A stretch of DNA of 64,000 nt, from contig CM070900.1 of assembly GCA_036417435.1 (NCBI GenBank), positions 29,923,496 through 29,987,495 on the forward strand, in the 5' to 3' direction. The translations under genes and the position numbers were made by a program. The notes beneath the pieces were generated by a model. It saw only the letters and a list, made by a program, of their open reading frames with translations. It made no database searches and was not told the origin of the DNA. This DNA comes from Inia geoffrensis. Its lineage: Eukaryota; Chordata; Mammalia; Artiodactyla; Iniidae. Below, in pieces: positions 45,584 through 57,712 of the stretch; the first letter of the stretch is position 1; every line of letters starts with the position of its first letter.

Positions 45584-45733
45584 TTGGGAATTCCCTGGGG
45601 GTCCAGTGGTTAGGATTCCATGCTTTCACTGCCAAGGGCCGGCGCAGGTGCAATCTCTGGTGGGGAAGCTAAGATCCCGCAAGCCACACAGTGTGGCCAA
45701 AAAATAAAATATAATAAAATAAGTTTAAAAAGT
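45584..45733 (+). mobile_element. CHR-related SINE, ~130-bp form
   Basis: 'ggaattccctgggggtccag', 'tggttaggattccatgc', 'ctggtggggaagctaagatc' and 'cacacagtgtggccaaaaaa' define the shorter CHR-2-like relative, with an A/T tail. Near-matching flanks AAAGTTGTTAA (45570-45580) and AAAATTGTTAA (45734-45744) are a probable target-site duplication. Confidence 0.9.
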
Positions 45734-45744
45734 AAAATTGTTAA

Positions 45745-47035
45745 CTACTGAGGAGTAGAACTCTTTCTAAAATTGTTGCAGGCCTTCTGCCTTTAGTACC
45801 AAACTCTAGATAAGGGTTTACGTTTTCTTGATAGCATCAGGCATCTATTACAATCATCAGTCATGGTACTGTTTCACAGGTGTAAGACCCAGTGGGTTGC
45901 GGAGTTAAATGAACAAAACCCCTAAACTAAGGATTTATCTTCTTGAAAAAAATCTTTTGGTGTCAGCCAACTTTACTTAGGATATTTGCATCTTTCTTAA
46001 AAAATGGAGAAAATGGTATTCATGTGTCAAACTTGTGGAAAGACAATACAGCCAACTTTGTACAAAACGTATTAGGGAATCAAAGCTCAAAATATTAATT
46101 TCCCAAGCAACTGTCTTCTCCTCTAGAAAATGATCTTGTTGCACGGTGTTCCTCTTTTTCTTTGCCTTATCAACAAGAGTCAGAGCAGAGTGTAGGATTC
46201 CTGCATTAGTAACACAAGGAGTAAAATGTCTCTCTTTCTAAGTCTCTACTTATATGTCTTTCTGACTCACAGTGAATCTACTGGTGGGGACGAAGCATCA
46301 AAAATCCAGCACCATCAAGAGAGTTTTAAAAAAGGGATAATCCCAAACCTGCATATTGTTTTATAACCAGAAGTTGTTAACATAGAGCTAGAATGTATAT
46401 TAACCAATTTTTAAAAAGGACTCTTGAATATTCAAGGAGATTAGGGTATAAGAAACAGAATTATTTAACCTTTAAAGTCACAGTAGACTTCAACATTCTT
46501 ACAATATAGTGCACCTTAATGCTGTGAATAAGGTTCGGGCACTGTGGTTAGATCGAATGAATACCAATAATAATACCTATGAAGAAGGATTAAAGAAAAG
46601 AAAGGCAGGACACCATCTCTGCTCCCTCACAGTAAACTCTATTTTGTATGACAGATTAGCTTTACTCTCTTCAGGTAAGTCTGCCATTTTGAAAGGATTA
46701 CTCATTGAATGTACCGAAAGATCAATGAATTGGCCAGAAAAATATATTCTAACTCACTCTGTTAAATATTGGGCACATTAGAAAGCTTTGGGATGATGAT
46801 AACTCCCAATTACTTACCACATTTATAGAAATCTAGGGTTTATGGAAGACTAACTGAGGTTCAGTTTGACTAGTTTAAAATAAAATAGATGGGTTTAATC
46901 AGCCATTTAAAACTGTTTAAGCGCTGGTTCAGTTGAGAAATCTTTCCTCTAAAATACCCATTAAATGGTTTTGTGACTCTATGAGTTATCGGTTTATTTC
47001 AACCAGTTGTATTTGGCTGCCTATCATGTCTCATT
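45745..47035. other. Unassigned stretch
   Basis: No gene or confidently named repeat. The 90-codon open frame at 46509-46781 has no domain signature. Confidence 0.5.
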
Positions 47036-47036
47036 A

Positions 47037-47192
47037 AAAAGCACCTAGGATTTCCCTGGAGGTCCCGTGGTCAAGGCTCTGCATTTCCACAGCAGGGGGC
47101 ATGGGTTCAATCCCTGGTCAGGGAAGTTCCACATGCCACGCAGTGCAGCCAAAAAATAAATTAATTAATTAAAAAAAAAATAAAAGCACCTA
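47037..47192 (+). mobile_element. CHR-related SINE, ~130-bp form, with target-site duplications
   Basis: The core at 47048-47181 reads 'ggatttccctggaggtcccg', 'gcatgggttcaatccctggt', 'acgcagtgcagccaaaaaat' and an A/T tail. AAAAGCACCTA at 47037-47047 is exactly repeated at 47182-47192. Same family as 45584-45733. Confidence 0.93.
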
Positions 47193-48065
47193 AGTTAATG
47201 AAGATACAATGCTTACATAACTAGTCATTGATACACATGTTCGGCCTCCTTTCGTCTCCCCACCTCCTTCTTCCTTGCCATCTCTCTTTATTTCTTCCTT
47301 CTTTGTCTCTCTCATCTACTGAGGGTCAACTATATACCAGGTACTCTGCCTCAGTTTGTTCGAAGATAAAATCAGTTTTCTTAGAAGGGTACTCTATGAT
47401 CTTCCTTCAAGTTTGGAGTACACACTTAGGAATGCATACAGATTTTCTGTGTTTTATGTTATAACTTGTATGTTCTACTGTAACACAGTTTAGCTTTCTA
47501 TTGCAGCAGAGTGAACGACTTCATCTCATTCCCAATTAAGCCTTTCCTTCATCGGTCCTGATTAGCACAAAGTGGGATGAGGTAAAAAGGAGTCACACTC
47601 TCAGAGGCTAAGGCAGGAAGCAGGACCTGGCTAGCCCTTTCCTTAAATGTCCCAGGACCTGATCCCACTGCAGAGCTGTCCAATGACAGATGTATTTTCA
47701 ATGTGGCACCCTAGTGCCCTGCAGGGGTGTGGAGACTTAAGCTGCTTGTTAAAGGGCTGTCTTCTCTTTCCTTGAAGCTAGCATTCTTCTCTACTCTTCA
47801 GACTGACAAGCTCATTTGCCTCTGCATGGCTACTTCTGTTATCTGTAGCCTCTCTTTTCCATTTTTCTTTTGCCTTCTCCATTCTGTGTTTTTTTTTTCT
47901 TGCTTCTCCCATGACTCTCAACTTCATGGCTGAGCAACTTGATTTTCATAGCAGCTAAACAGTGCTCCCATGTTTTCCTTTTAGTCTAAGCAACAGCATT
48001 TTACTTCTAACAGTTGGATATCTGGACCTCTGACCTATTGGTTCACCCAACTGGAAAGCTGTGCC
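47193..48065. other. Unassigned pyrimidine-rich stretch
   Basis: No gene or named repeat. Several T- and C-rich tracts, for example near 47870-47900. Confidence 0.5.
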
Positions 48066-48069
48066 GGTG

Positions 48070-48295
48070 TTGACAAAGAGCTCAAGCTATGGGGTCAGAT
48101 TAAATCTTGGATCCATCCTTTCTAGCTGAGTGACTTAAGATGAGTTAACATCTCTGAGACTCAGTTTCTTCATCTGCAAAGTGGGAATAGCAATAATAGC
48201 CCCCATCTCATAGGGTTGCTGTGATAGTTAAATGAAATAATACACACTAAACCATTTAGAACTGTGACTGTGACATGGTAATAAGCACTCATTTA
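48070..48295 (+). repeat. MIR remnant
   Basis: 'ctatggggtcagattaaatc', 'ctagctgagtgacttaagat', 'ctcagtttcttcatctgcaa', 'gggttgctgtgatagttaaa': nearly complete sense MIR. Confidence 0.92.
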
Positions 48296-48529
48296 ACCAT
48301 TTTAAAAGTTGTCTTGTTGTATTCTGCTCAAGACTTGCTTCCCTTTATAAGTATCCCATATGAATCATTTGTACTTTAATGTGTAATGAGTTTATAATAT
48401 TTTGTTTTTGTTTTGTTTGTTGCTGTTGATTTGTTGAATCTAAAAGCAGATTTTGAGTGAGTCAAATAGGACCTAATAAAAAATGGAGCAAAGAATAAAA
48501 AACAAACAAGCAAAAAATACCAAAAGCCT

Positions 48530-48749
48530 AGGGGCCTCCCTGGTGGCGCAGTGGTTGAGAGTCCGCCTGCCGATGCAGGGGACACGGGTTCGTGCCCCGG
48601 TCCGGGAAGATCCCGCATGCTGTGGAGCGGCTGGGCCTGTGAGCCATGGCCTCTGGGCCTGCGTGTCTGGAGCCTGTGCTCCGCAACCGGAGAGGCCACA
48701 ACAGTGAGAGGCCCGTGTACCACAAAACAAACAAACAAACAAAAAACAA
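48530..48749 (+). mobile_element. CHR-type SINE, short form
   Basis: 'ggggcctccctggtggcgca' head, typical body and an AAAC-repeat tail. CAAAAGCCT at 48521-48529 is repeated at 48750-48758. Confidence 0.95.
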
Positions 48750-48758
48750 CAAAAGCCT

Positions 48759-49900
48759 TGCTTCCCTTTTTTTCTATGCAAGGGATCATTTTAAAAAGAC
48801 AATCGTTTGTTGGTTTTGCTTTCCTGATGATGCCAGATATCAAATCTTCAGATACTCTCAGTGTATAAGTTTCACAAGGATTTTTTCTAATATGTCCTAT
48901 CTTTAATCTATAGATGTTCTCAGAAAACAAGGAGTGTGCATGTGCACACATGCATACACAGGCACACTCATTGCCTATGGACATTTCTGGGTCAACAGAT
49001 GTTACCCTGCTACTTCAAGTTAGAATGGGCACATGCATCTGTAAAGACGGTAAGCTGGTTGATATAATAAGAAAGAGATCCATTTAGATTACTGTTTAGC
49101 AGCACAGTGAACTTAAATTCATTTTTTTCTTCCCATGCCATAAAAAATTCCATCTGCCATTTATTAATATTAAGGAATTTGATTACAACTTACGCTTGGT
49201 GCAGATGAATGCTTATAAAAAACATGCAATCCTTCATAAGTACTAAAAATGAACTAAAGGCAAAGACATATCAGAAAAAGAAAACAGCATGGGGTAATTC
49301 TGTTAAGAGTAGCTTAAAAGCCTGTATTGTACTACTGCCATGTAAGAAGTGGGGGAGGCTACTGCCAAACACATTCCTGAAATGAGAATTGTTTCAACTA
49401 CAAAAAAGCATGACAGCTCCACGTGAATAAAAGTCCAAAGGTCACTTACAAAGGAGAAACAGGTGGTGAAACCTTGGAGCGGCAAAAATTATAGCCATAT
49501 CTTGACTCTAGTTACCCTCTGAGAGGAGATATAGGTTACCATTTTCAAAAATGGAGACTTTTCTCTGCATGTGGATTGATGTAAAATTTCAGACAACAGA
49601 AAGTTAAGAATGTTTTCCTGGTTAGTATGACTTTTTCTACCCTGATTACCCTTCTGGTGCTTTGCATCAGAATGACCTCTGCATCAGAAAAATTCACATT
49701 CCAAGACTAGAAATAAATAAATACTACAAAATCGGAACCTTCATAGGACTGGGTCCAGCCGTGTCCAATTTCAAGGTGTTTCCTACCTCTTTTAAAAGCC
49801 AGTGTTCTAATCACATCAGTTTTACAGGTAAGGGAAATAAAGGTTCATAAATTTGGGGGCAAGGAGAATTAAAATTCTTTGGTCATCTATATACTACACG
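48759..49900. other. Unassigned stretch
   Basis: No gene or named repeat. CAG|GTAAGG at 49825-49833 resembles a splice donor, with no supporting acceptor nearby. Confidence 0.5.
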
Positions 49901-49904
49901 GAGA

Positions 49905-50140
49905 GCCAAAAATGGAGTAGTGATTAAGAGCACGGGAGCAAATTCCACTGCCACTAATTACTCCCTTTGCTTCCTTGGGAAAGTTAACCTTTTTCTGCCT
50001 TAGTTTTTCCAGCTGAGCAGGGGGTTATAATATTGCTTAGCATGTAAGGTTGTTATGAAAATTAGCTGAGTTAAAATGTGTAAAGTGCAAAAAGCAGAGC
50101 CTAGCAAAGAGAGAGTACTCAATAAGCAATAGCTGAGTTT
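49905..50140 (+). repeat. MIR remnant
   Basis: 'tagtgattaagagcacggga', 'ttccttgggaaagttaacct', 'gcctagcaaagagagagtac', 'tcaataagcaatagctgag': sense MIR running to its 3' end. Confidence 0.88.
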
Positions 50141-50144
50141 ATTA

Positions 50145-50340
50145 AGTGACAACCTTTTGCTAAGATTTTGCATGTTGTATTATTTAATCTTCACATCAAC
50201 CCTGAATAAGGCCATGTTATCCCATTTTACAGATGGAAAAAGAGTTTCAGAAATGATAAGTAACGTACCAGAGTCCACCCACCAGTGAGCAGTTGTGTAG
50301 CCACTCAGGCCCATTTCCGCATAACCCAAAAAAGCCAATT
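50145..50340 (-). repeat. MIR remnant
   Basis: 'ttatttaatcttcacatcaa', 'cattttacagatggaaaaag', 'ataagtaacgtaccagagtc': antisense MIR, tail-to-tail with the preceding one. Confidence 0.85.
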
Positions 50341-50344
50341 TCAT

Positions 50345-52035
50345 GACATACCAGTCAGTTACCTCTTTGACCCTGTGAAAAGCGCGACCAGTTTGAATTT
50401 TTTTGGCAGCTGAAGAAGTGAAAATGAAACCAAAGTCTTCGTAAAGTTACAGTGCAACTTTTTTCCTCTGCAAACTAGAATGATGCATTATATACTTCTG
50501 CATTCTATTTTGAAAGTGGTAATACGGAAATGAATGTATCTGAAAGGACTGCTCTCTCTTAGGTACCCATAAATGTCCCTGCCATGAATTGTATGTGTAA
50601 CTGTGATTGTTTTGGAGAAGAGAAGAAGAAAAAATAAAACTCAAACCCACATGTGTAATAAAAGATTGCCGTCTGCCTTTAGGTGAAATTCTGTAAGATT
50701 TTTTTTGAGCTTCCAGTGGACGCTGCTTTCTGTATGCACCGAGAAAACTGCCAGACCACCTGCCGCCCATCCAAACTGGAATTGACCATGACGGCTGATG
50801 CAGCTTCAGAGATTGTTCCTTTGCATCAGTGCTATTTGACTAGGTTTCTGCCATGCTACTTCCTTCTTAGCCATCAAAAGCTCCAAAGACAATGGGGTCT
50901 ACAGGTGAAACAGTGTGAGAATTTTACCAAAAGGAAGTAAAGACTAAATAGTGCATGAATTTCTTAAATCCAAACTGGAGTCCAAAGGGAAATTCCATTC
51001 AGCAGAAACAAGCCACCCATGCAAACCATCTGTAGGATAACCACATGATAGACCCAGTGGTGCTTTCATAGTTGCCAATAAAACAAGCTTAGAAGCCTCC
51101 CAAAGAGACAAATGCTTCTGAAAAATATCTTCCACTGCTTAGCATACAGGTCTGCGATTGCTGCCCAAACTAAAGGATAAAGCAGGGTAGGATAGAGCTA
51201 TAGCTAAAAAATGTTTTTCCTTCTTGCTTTTATTATATGCTTTCCTTTTCATTTCTTTTGCTTTTTCAGAGCTCCCAGAAAGATGCCGAGGCTTTCTGAC
51301 CAATTTGGGGTTTAATGGCATTCTCTCCAGTGCTCAGGGGAACTGGATTTATTCAAGAGGATGCAGGGCTTGCCTTTCCTATTGTTTTAAATTTCAGCGC
51401 CTTGATATCTTCTCCTGCTGAAGGGGATAGGAGAAGGCCAAGAGATGAGCTGGCAAATAATTTTTTTCATTTAAGTCTCTTCCTATTCTCTTCACTCTAC
51501 AACTCAATACCAAGGCAGTTTTCCCTTTCCTCTTCGCATTGGGGCTGTGGAATTGTCAAACCAGAAGGTCTAGTCTGCAGGGCAGAGCAGCATCAAACGT
51601 TACCCGCCGTGCATCCTGCGGCTGATGGGATAGAAGAAATCACAAGCTTGGAAGGGCATTTGATTGGAATCTCCTTGGCCAGAGGCACTGAGAAGAAGGG
51701 GTGCTACACTGGCAGAAAGTAACAATGTCATCATATTTACCTTTCTCTCAGGTCCCACCCTTTGTCTTTTTCCTCTCCTTCTGAATTAAAAAAAAAAAAA
51801 ATGCATACATCAATACAATATTAAGGCAAAAAAAGGCAAGAGAGGAAAAGAAAATTTACCTCTCCCTAATCTCCAATGCAACAAAAGACAATGTGTCCAG
51901 AAGCGCAAAATCTTGTTTTAATGACCTCATCTAGTCTTGCCAAATGCTACTCAATGAATCACAATTAATTGCGCTCCTAATAAACTCCAGTGAAAAAAAT
52001 CAGGCATCATGTGGTGAAATTCAGAATCCACATGA
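50345..52035. other. Repeat-poor unassigned stretch
   Basis: No repeat family recognised. Open frames at 51224-51421 and 51315-51722 overlap and have no domain signature; the first begins with a hydrophobic stretch that mimics a signal peptide. A weak acceptor-like CTTTTTCAG lies near 51270. Confidence 0.45.
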
Positions 52036-52038
52036 AAT

Positions 52039-52078
52039 ACTCCAAAGGGAACCTAAAGACTCCAAAGGGAACCTAAAA
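52039..52078. repeat. 20-bp tandem duplication
   Basis: ACTCCAAAGGGAACCTAAA plus one variable base occurs twice head to tail. Confidence 0.92.
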
Positions 52079-52079
52079 A

Positions 52080-52920
52080 CATTTTAAAAAGGATACATTA
52101 TACTTGGTGTCACATTCGAAATTTGCTTAAAATTTCAACAAGATAAACTGATTTTAAAAGTAAAATGTATCTCTGCCACCAGAAGCAGCCAGAAACAGCA
52201 GAGCTCAAGCAGTGATATTACAGGTAAGTAAGCAAGAGGAAAAATAGGCAGTGGATTACAACCTCCAGTGGATAGAGAATATTCCATTATATGGAGGTCT
52301 TTACTATAGGATTCAGATCGGGGTAGATTCAGAATTGGGAATGGTGTAGACTTAGTCTACTCAAGTGACAACATCAGTCAGCAGATAGATCATCAAAGGT
52401 GTAGGGTATTTTAGAGAGAAGGGGGGGATGGGGAATACAGAGCAAGTAGATCTCACCATTTCTTCCTTTACAGGTGATCACGATCTAGTTCCCAAGATTA
52501 GACTTCAGACTTATAAATATGAGAGAAATAGAGAATAAAAGATCACACAATTAGGTGCAAAATAATATTAGACACTGCCAAAGTAGTATTGCTATTAATG
52601 GTGAAGGAAAAATGAATGAGTCTAGAGTTCTTAGGGATGATCCTATTGAGAAGAATCTAGAGGTTCTGACAGCAAATGACTGAACAAAAGTTAGGGCAAT
52701 AACTTTCAGATAAGAGAAAGCTCAGGAGCAAAGACACGCAAGTCAGAATAAGCCAGTTGTGAGTACGATAAAGTAAAACAGGCAATAGGGAAGTATGTGG
52801 CACACGGAATGGAGAATTTTGAAAAATTAGGATAGCCAGTTGATCAGACAGTTGGAATAAAGTTGTGTAACTTGTACTTTATCCAGTAGGTTCTCTGAAG
52901 CCTTTTAAATATATTAATAT
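52080..52920. other. Unassigned stretch
   Basis: No gene or named repeat. A consensus-perfect splice donor CAG|GTAAGT occurs at 52221-52229. Confidence 0.45.
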
Positions 52921-52924
52921 TAGT

Positions 52925-53160
52925 ATTATTGCTAATAACAACTTGCTAATTATTGAGTCATCCTTAAGGGATAGGTACTGTCTAAGCATTTTACATGCAT
53001 TATTTCACATAATTTTCACAGCAACCCTATATGGCAGAGAACATTACTGTTTACATATTAAGATGAAGTATTAAAAGTCAAAGAATTTCAGAAAATTTTC
53101 CAGGTCCATGAAGCAGAATTTGAATCAAAACTGTTTCACCTCACAGTTTAAGAGAGTGGA
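52925..53160 (-). repeat. MIR remnant
   Basis: 'taattattgagtcatcctta', 'aagcattttacatgcattat', 'cataattttcacagcaaccc', 'gaatttgaatcaaaactg': antisense MIR. Confidence 0.85.
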
Positions 53161-53519
53161 GAGGTGAAATCTAGTCTTTTCCACATCAGCAGTAATCACT
53201 GAGTACATATTAAATAACAATGCTCTTAAAGTTACATATGAGAGATGTGTTATCTGATTTCTCAAAGCAGAGGCATGTCATAATTCTTGAGTCCCTCCAA
53301 GATCAAGACCACGTCGTTTGTTTCACTTACTTACTCATCAAATATCACATATCCCTGCAAATAGAATCTCTCATGCATGTGTACACCCACACCCACACCC
53401 CCCCACACACACAATTAAACAATTAAACTAATGTCCAGAGAAGCTAGATCACCTGTACCTAGGGTTATCTACATGGTAGAGCCTGGACCCATAACCAAAT
53501 CAATCTTTCCTAAACAAGG
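53161..53519. other. Unassigned stretch with short (ACACCC)n run
   Basis: No gene. A CACACCC-type simple run lies at about 53382-53412. Confidence 0.5.
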
Positions 53520-53835
53520 GGTTGCCAAACTCTAGCCTGTAAGCCAAATCTGGCCCACAGCCTGTTTCTATATGGCTCATGAGCTAAGAATGGATTTTAC
53601 ATTTTTAAATGGTTGAAAAAAAAAATCAAAGGAAGAATATTTCAGGAGACATGAAAATTATATGAAATTCCAATTACTGTGTCCATAAATACAATTTTAT
53701 TGGAACACCAGGCACCTTTGTTTAGGTATTGTCTATGGCTGCTTCCACGCCACAATAGCAGAGTTGAGTAGTTGCAACAGAGAATATCTGGTCTGCAAAG
53801 CCTAAAGTATTTACTATTTGACTCTTCAGAGATAA
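53520..53835. mobile_element. hAT-like DNA transposon remnant
   Basis: 'gttgccaaactctagcctgt', 'aaatctggcccacagcctgt', 'caattttattggaacacca', 'ttgtctatggctgcttcca', 'agagttgagtagttgcaaca', 'gcaaagcctaaagtatttac' appear in the order of a common ancient mammalian MITE that I assign to the hAT-Charlie group without being sure of its name. About 300 bp remains. Confidence 0.7.
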
Positions 53836-55020
53836 ACTTTTCTGAAACTGTCCTGAATCATGATCTTTCTACTCTGTCACCCTGTCTTTCATTGTGTTGT
53901 CCTATACCTACAATGTACATCGTCTGCCAGACTGGAGAAAGAAGGTAAGCTAGGGTATAAAAACACCACAAAAAGTAAGGAACATTTCTCCATCACTTTT
54001 CATTTCAGATTTGTAATAACCAGCATACTGCAGGCTCTTTATTTCCTCTTAGTCTGTAGACCTGAAATGCAAATGCAGAATAACGGAAAGAATATGTGCT
54101 CTAAGAGTATTTTATGAAGACTATTCTGAGGGGAAAAAAGGAAAGTGGATCGGAGACAAGAAGACTACTTGGAGGATGGTTTCAGTGATTGAGGCATCAG
54201 GTGTCAAAGTCTCAAGCTGCTGGGGTATTTGTGGAATGATAGTTATACCTCTAATCTGAGTCAAGCAACTAACTGCTTCTCTAGGAGAATATTTGGGAAA
54301 AATAAAAATAAGAGATCTGGCATTATATTTTTACTGTTCATTATCACTGAGAACTATACATTTGCTACCCAGGTTTCAAACAATGCGCCACTTACAAAGG
54401 TATTTTAACCCAAATACGGCAGCTCTTCGGCTATTCATTCACATTAACCCAGACATTAAGAGGACCACTCTCTGAAATCCTTCAGCTTCATGTGCTGCAT
54501 CTCTTAAAACTATGCACTACAAAACTCTTCATTCAAGTCGTTTATGCCTTGGTGTTTGGAGACAACCTCTGACAAGATTTCCATCACTGGCCATGTGGAG
54601 ACACTGGATATGTTTATCAGCTTTGTGTCCACTGTGAACTGTGTTCTCAAAACTTAAGGCAGAGACCGGACAACGTGTGAATCTCACCACTATGTGGGGG
54701 CGGGGGGGAAGCCAAGTTTGACATCCAAGGCACTAATTACCCACTAGGAGTTAGAGAGTGTCAGAGTCTAGTCCGCAACCTTTTACAGGTGGCAACACCC
54801 AACGACAACAACAGTAGCAATATGTTTAAAGAAAACACTGTTGCCTGGTATTAAAGGATCTTATTCTGAAAAAATCTCTTTTTCTTTTTTTTTTTTTGAA
54901 CTAATGTGTCACAGTGTCAAAGTTGTGTCAACCATAATGGTGATATGCCCAAATGACAAGTTTTACTGAGGTCAAAATAAATGTGTTTCCCCCTAAACTG
55001 CAGTTTGCTTAACCTCATTT
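53836..55020. other. Unassigned stretch
   Basis: No gene or confidently named repeat. Confidence 0.5.
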
Positions 55021-55038
55021 TAAAAAATACACTGCCTA

Positions 55039-55364
55039 GGGACCCTGGTGGCAAAGTGGTTGAGAATCCACCTTCCAACGCAGGGGACACGGGTTCAATC
55101 CCTGATCTGGGAAGATCCCACATGCCGTAGAGCAACTAAGCCCAGGTGCCACAACTACTGAGCCTGTGCTCTAGAGCCTGCGAGCCACAACTACTGAGCC
55201 CACGTGCCACAACTACTGAAGCCTGCGCACCTAAAGCCCGTGCTCCGCAACAAGAGAAGCCACTGCAATGAGAAGCCCGCTCACCGCAACTAGAGAAAGC
55301 ATGCACGCAGCAGCAAAGACCCAACGCAGCCAAAAATAAATAAATTAATATAAATTAATTAAAA
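55039..55364 (+). mobile_element. CHR-type SINE, long form
   Basis: Head 'gggaccctggtggcaaagtg', B-box-like GGTTCAATCCC, the repeated 'cacaactactgagcc' blocks, 'caacaagagaagccactgca', 'gcagcaaagacccaacgcag' and an A/T tail. A perfect 17-bp duplication, AAAAAATACACTGCCTA, lies at 55022-55038 and 55365-55381. It has the same long architecture as 20396-20747. Confidence 0.97.
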
Positions 55365-55381
55365 AAAAAATACACTGCCTA

Positions 55382-56510
55382 AAGCGGGTAGAAAGAAAAT
55401 TGGGGCATTATCAGCTGTCTGTGTTTGAGTACCACTACTTAAAAAGCACACACCAAAAGCTTTTAAGAAGGTGCTGTGCGATGCTTTTTTCATTAGGGTC
55501 AGTCTGTCAGGTAATTATCCCCTGAGAGTATTGGGAGTATATTTCCTCTGTTTTTCTGTGCTAGAGACAGCCAAGGGAACTGCCCCATGTCCAACCCCAC
55601 TTTCGGGTTCTAAGTGAAGTTTTTCTGGGGTCAGCTCATGCCCCAGCTTCTTTGTGGGTTTGAGAGCCCAAATGTTCTTCCTCATCAGGTCATCCCTTTT
55701 TATTCCAAGACATCTATTTAGCAGAGTCAAAAGTGCGCCCTCCACAGAGGTTCACACGGGTAGTGAAGTTGATTCTAGAAGAAAGGGACCTCGGGGTATT
55801 GCATGTATTTGAAAAGGGCCAGGGATAAAATGTTAGGCATCATCAAACAGATATGCTATGACAGGACTTTCCCCGTCTGGTTCACTTATTCCTGTGGCCA
55901 GACTGAAAGAAATTAGGAAGTCATTTATGCACAGATTTATTCACAGATTGAATAAGCAATATTTCCTATATTTAAGTAGGATAATTTGTCAATTGTTGAG
56001 AGATGCTGTGATTGATAAAACAGAATTTCATTTAAAACTGACAGATTCATAATAATTTTTTGCCTTTATGTATTTTTTAAATAAACAGTAACTTAAAAAG
56101 CAGAACCACAAGACTCTGGAGGTCTGAGATATATTTTGGTATTTTTAAAAGGTGCTCATACTCAAAAACTTTGGGAATCATGTGCCTGAGACTTTAGGAA
56201 AAAACGTCCAAAAGATCAGAGGAAAAAAATACTTATTATTCCATGGTTAGTGACGTATAGAGCAAGTGAAAATTTGTCTTCTAAACTAGTTAAGCTTCTG
56301 TAGTGGATTATTAACCAGATGGCTTTAGAAAAGAGATGATCACTGTGAACCAGCATAAATTTACTACAAACAAACAAATCTAATTTCCTTTGACAAAGGG
56401 TTACTAGATTCATCAGCATATAAAGTATTATAGAGATTCTATACATAGATTTCAATAAAACAGATGACAAAGACTCCCATGATATTCTTGTCACCAAAGG
56501 GAAATGTGGA
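55382..56510. other. Unassigned stretch
   Basis: No gene or named repeat. Confidence 0.5.
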
Positions 56511-56514
56511 CTAG

Positions 56515-56990
56515 ATAATAATATGGTGTATCAGTTGGAACACTTGGCAAATGACAGAAACCTAATGCAAACTGGCTGAAGCCGAAGAATTCATATTATG
56601 GCTTATGTAACAGCACAGTCAAGACCTGGCTTTGACTCTAGAACAGCTAGATGTGGCTTTGGTCTCGTTCTCTTTATCTCTAGGCTCCACTTTCATCTAG
56701 TAGAATGCTTAACCAGGTCCTGTCCATATCGTGACTCCTGGCAATTCCAGCCTTAAGTGTTCCCAGTTTCAGTTCCAGTAAGAGAGTCTCTCTTCCCAAC
56801 AATTCTACAAAAGTTCAAGACTTTAATCTCCCTAGAATGACTTGGATTATGTTCCTATTTCTGTAGCCAGTACAAGTTAATATTCTCATGGACCAAGTTT
56901 GGTCACATGACACCCTGAGAACCAGGGATAGACTGAGCCCTCAAAATCACATAGAGTGAAAATGGCAGAAGAATGGCTCTCAAGGAAATA
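56515..56990. repeat. Probable ancient interspersed repeat, unnamed
   Basis: 'gcaaactggctgaagccgaa', 'tatggcttatgtaacagcac', 'gctagatgtggctttggtct' and 'caagtttggtcacatgacac' resemble a widespread mammalian repeat by eye, but I cannot name the family. Confidence 0.45.
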
Positions 56991-57555
56991 CACTGCCAGA
57001 GGAAGAAGAAATGGATATTAGCACGAAAAACAATTGTGTACTACACGTGGTGAGGTACTGAAAAGCTTTGTATATGTATCAGTATATCAACGTAGAGAAG
57101 TCTTCAAAGTATACCTCAGGGTTTTACCTTTGTATTAGGCTTTATTGAAGTCACTGAATGATGTTTATCATATTTCCAGTTGATCCAAAAGTTTACTTAA
57201 CATGTTGAATGCTTTCACTTAACACGTTGGATGCTTTAATTATGATTCATGTTAGACCCATGGGCCAAAACCAAGATGATGGAATTTTACATTCAATGAT
57301 GCAAGTACAGGGCACTGGAAAGTTGATATGACAGAAGTACATTTGAAAAAGACGCAGAGGTTCGTGTTAACCACGAACTCAAAATGAGCCTGCTAAAGCA
57401 ATCTTTTTGCCTGCAGTATCATGTAGAATTTAGACCAAGGTCAGTCATAGCTTCTCTGTTTTCGTGCAGGTCAGATCAGATCTAAAATTTATGCAGCATT
57501 CTGAATATTGTTTTGGTTTTGAGTGATCTCCTTTTTTATGCTTAACACACTTCAC
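56991..57555. other. Unassigned stretch with a 22-bp duplication
   Basis: ACTTAACATGTTGAATGCTTT at 57195 recurs with two changes at 57217 (22-base period). Nothing else is recognised. Confidence 0.5.
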
Positions 57556-57559
57556 AATT

Positions 57560-57712
57560 ATGTATTTGTACTGTTCTTTGAATCATGTTTACCTGTCCCC
57601 TCTTGAATATAAATTTCTTGAGGGTAGAGTCAGGTGATGTGTGCGTGCGTGCGTGTGTTTTACCACTGTATCATCTGATGCTGTATGGTAGCATCAATAA
57701 ACATGCTTTATA
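57560..57712 (+). repeat. L2 3'-end remnant
   Basis: 'cttgaatataaatttcttga', 'gggtagagtcaggtgatgtg', then 'catcaataaacatgctttat' resembles the sense L2 terminus. A short GTGCGTGC simple repeat sits inside (57637-57659). Confidence 0.6.

Noticed and set aside
51224..51722. Overlapping open frames with a signal-peptide-like start
   Set aside because: The hydrophobic start comes from a T-rich tract, the two frames conflict, and no family resemblance is visible.
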